DNA from: Rouxiella sp. WC2420
Lineage (GTDB): Bacteria; Pseudomonadota; Gammaproteobacteria; Enterobacterales; Enterobacteriaceae
Direction: 5' to 3'
NCBI RefSeq assembly: GCF_041200025.1
Contig: NZ_CP165628.1
Span: 1,240,001 to 1,304,000 of the forward strand
Length of the DNA: 64,000 nucleotides
The notes under the pieces were generated by a model. The model worked only from the letters and a program-made list of their open reading frames with translations. It had not been told where the DNA came from and did no database searches. A program made the position numbers and the translations under genes. This document shows, piece by piece, positions 63,774 to 64,000 of the stretch (position 1 is the stretch's first letter; each line of letters opens with the position of its first letter).

Positions 63774-64000
63774 ATGCTCGAGATGTTATTGCAATGGTAC
63801 CGTCGCAGATTCACTGACCCGCAGGCGATTGCGCTGCTGGCAATTCTGGTGGTCGGATTCTGTATTCTCTATTTTTGCAGCGGCATTCTTGCGCCGCTGC
63901 TGTTTGCCATCGTTTTGGCGTATTTGCTGGAATGGCCCACCGTTCGATTACAGCGCTGTGGCTGCTCGCGCACGCTGGCGGTGTGCATTGTGCTGACTAT
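63774..64000 (+). CDS. perM: PerM, AI-2E-family permease (truncated by window end)
   Basis: The first 75 residues of an inner-membrane transporter of the AI-2 exporter family. The start LEMLLQWYRRRFTDPQAIALLAILVVGF and LAPLLFAIVLAYLLEWPTVRLQRCGCS match E. coli PerM. AGGAG lies 9-10 bases upstream. Divergent from bepA, as in E. coli. Confidence 0.92.
   Translation, partial: MLEMLLQWYRRRFTDPQAIALLAILVVGFCILYFCSGILAPLLFAIVLAYLLEWPTVRLQRCGCSRTLAVCIVLT

Noticed and set aside
1-64000. rRNA or tRNA genes, insertion sequences
   Set aside because: I saw no tRNA/rRNA-like sequence and no transposase reading frame anywhere in the window.

Overview
The window is a contiguous piece of an Enterobacterales chromosome. 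The gene content and order match the enterobacterial backbone: thiM-thiD, yegS, trhP (yegQ), yegP, baeR-baeS-mdtD, yegD, alkA, mgtE, yfgG, ppx-ppk, speG, purN-purM, upp-uraA, hda, arsC (yfgD), bepA and perM. Many proteins look close to Escherichia coli orthologues, but the joins between segments differ from E. coli. The intergenic repeats are of a kind I associate with the Serratia/Rahnella/Yersinia lineages, so Yersiniaceae (Rahnella/Rouxiella/Ewingella/Serratia-like) is my best guess. The genus is inference only.

Layout. (1) 1-9.6 kb is an accessory catabolic locus. It holds a LysR regulator (cut by the window edge), an orphan ABC substrate-binding protein, a deaminase-type amidohydrolase, a 2-oxoglutarate/Fe(II) oxygenase, a flavin monooxygenase, a Rid-family protein, a DUF1028 protein, an ArgE-like M20 hydrolase and an OprD-type porin. 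It reads as uptake and stepwise dismantling of an unknown nitrogenous compound. (2) 9.8-11.0 kb is a YbdG-type mechanosensitive channel. (3) 11.0-25.9 kb is the most interesting region. It carries a serine palmitoyltransferase, a dedicated acyl carrier protein, a CerR-like reductase, a fatty acyl-AMP ligase and a GNAT protein of the bacterial ceramide-synthase type. That is the five-gene set needed for bacterial ceramide synthesis. Around them are an extra LptF/LptG-type pair, a Wzx/MOP-type flippase, a CHAD-like protein, a small DgkA-type kinase and three paralogous P-loop kinases resembling E. coli YghR/YghS/YghT. I read this as a sphingolipid synthesis, head-group modification and export island. 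(4) 25.9-28.6 kb is a TPP riboswitch with thiM-thiD and a hypothetical gene. (5) 28.6-34.6 kb is an rspR/rspA/rspB sugar-acid locus with two MFS transporters. (6) 34.8-46 kb is the yegS-trhP-yegP-baeRS-mdtD-AKR-yegD-alkA block. mdtABC is absent from it and alkA is frameshifted. (7) 46.2-49.5 kb is a short cytochrome bd (CIO-type) operon with a DUF2474 small subunit. (8) 49.6-64 kb is housekeeping: mgtE, yfgG, ppx, ppk, speG, purN, purM, upp, uraA, hda, arsC, bepA and perM.

How the island could work: the acyl-AMP ligase loads the small ACP, serine palmitoyltransferase condenses serine with acyl-ACP, the GNAT-type synthase N-acylates the long-chain base and the CerR-like enzyme reduces the keto group. 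The P-loop and DgkA-like kinases could phosphorylate or decorate the ceramide. The flippase and the LptFG paralogues could move the lipid out of the inner membrane. Synthesis rests on clear sequence similarity. Head-group and transport roles are inferred from linkage.

Two genes (ytfJ at a 10-A run, alkA) are frameshifted as given. Other notable items are a 4 x 138-bp tandem repeat between purM and purN, a CTG start for hda, a PurR operator at purM, and several clear hairpin terminators.
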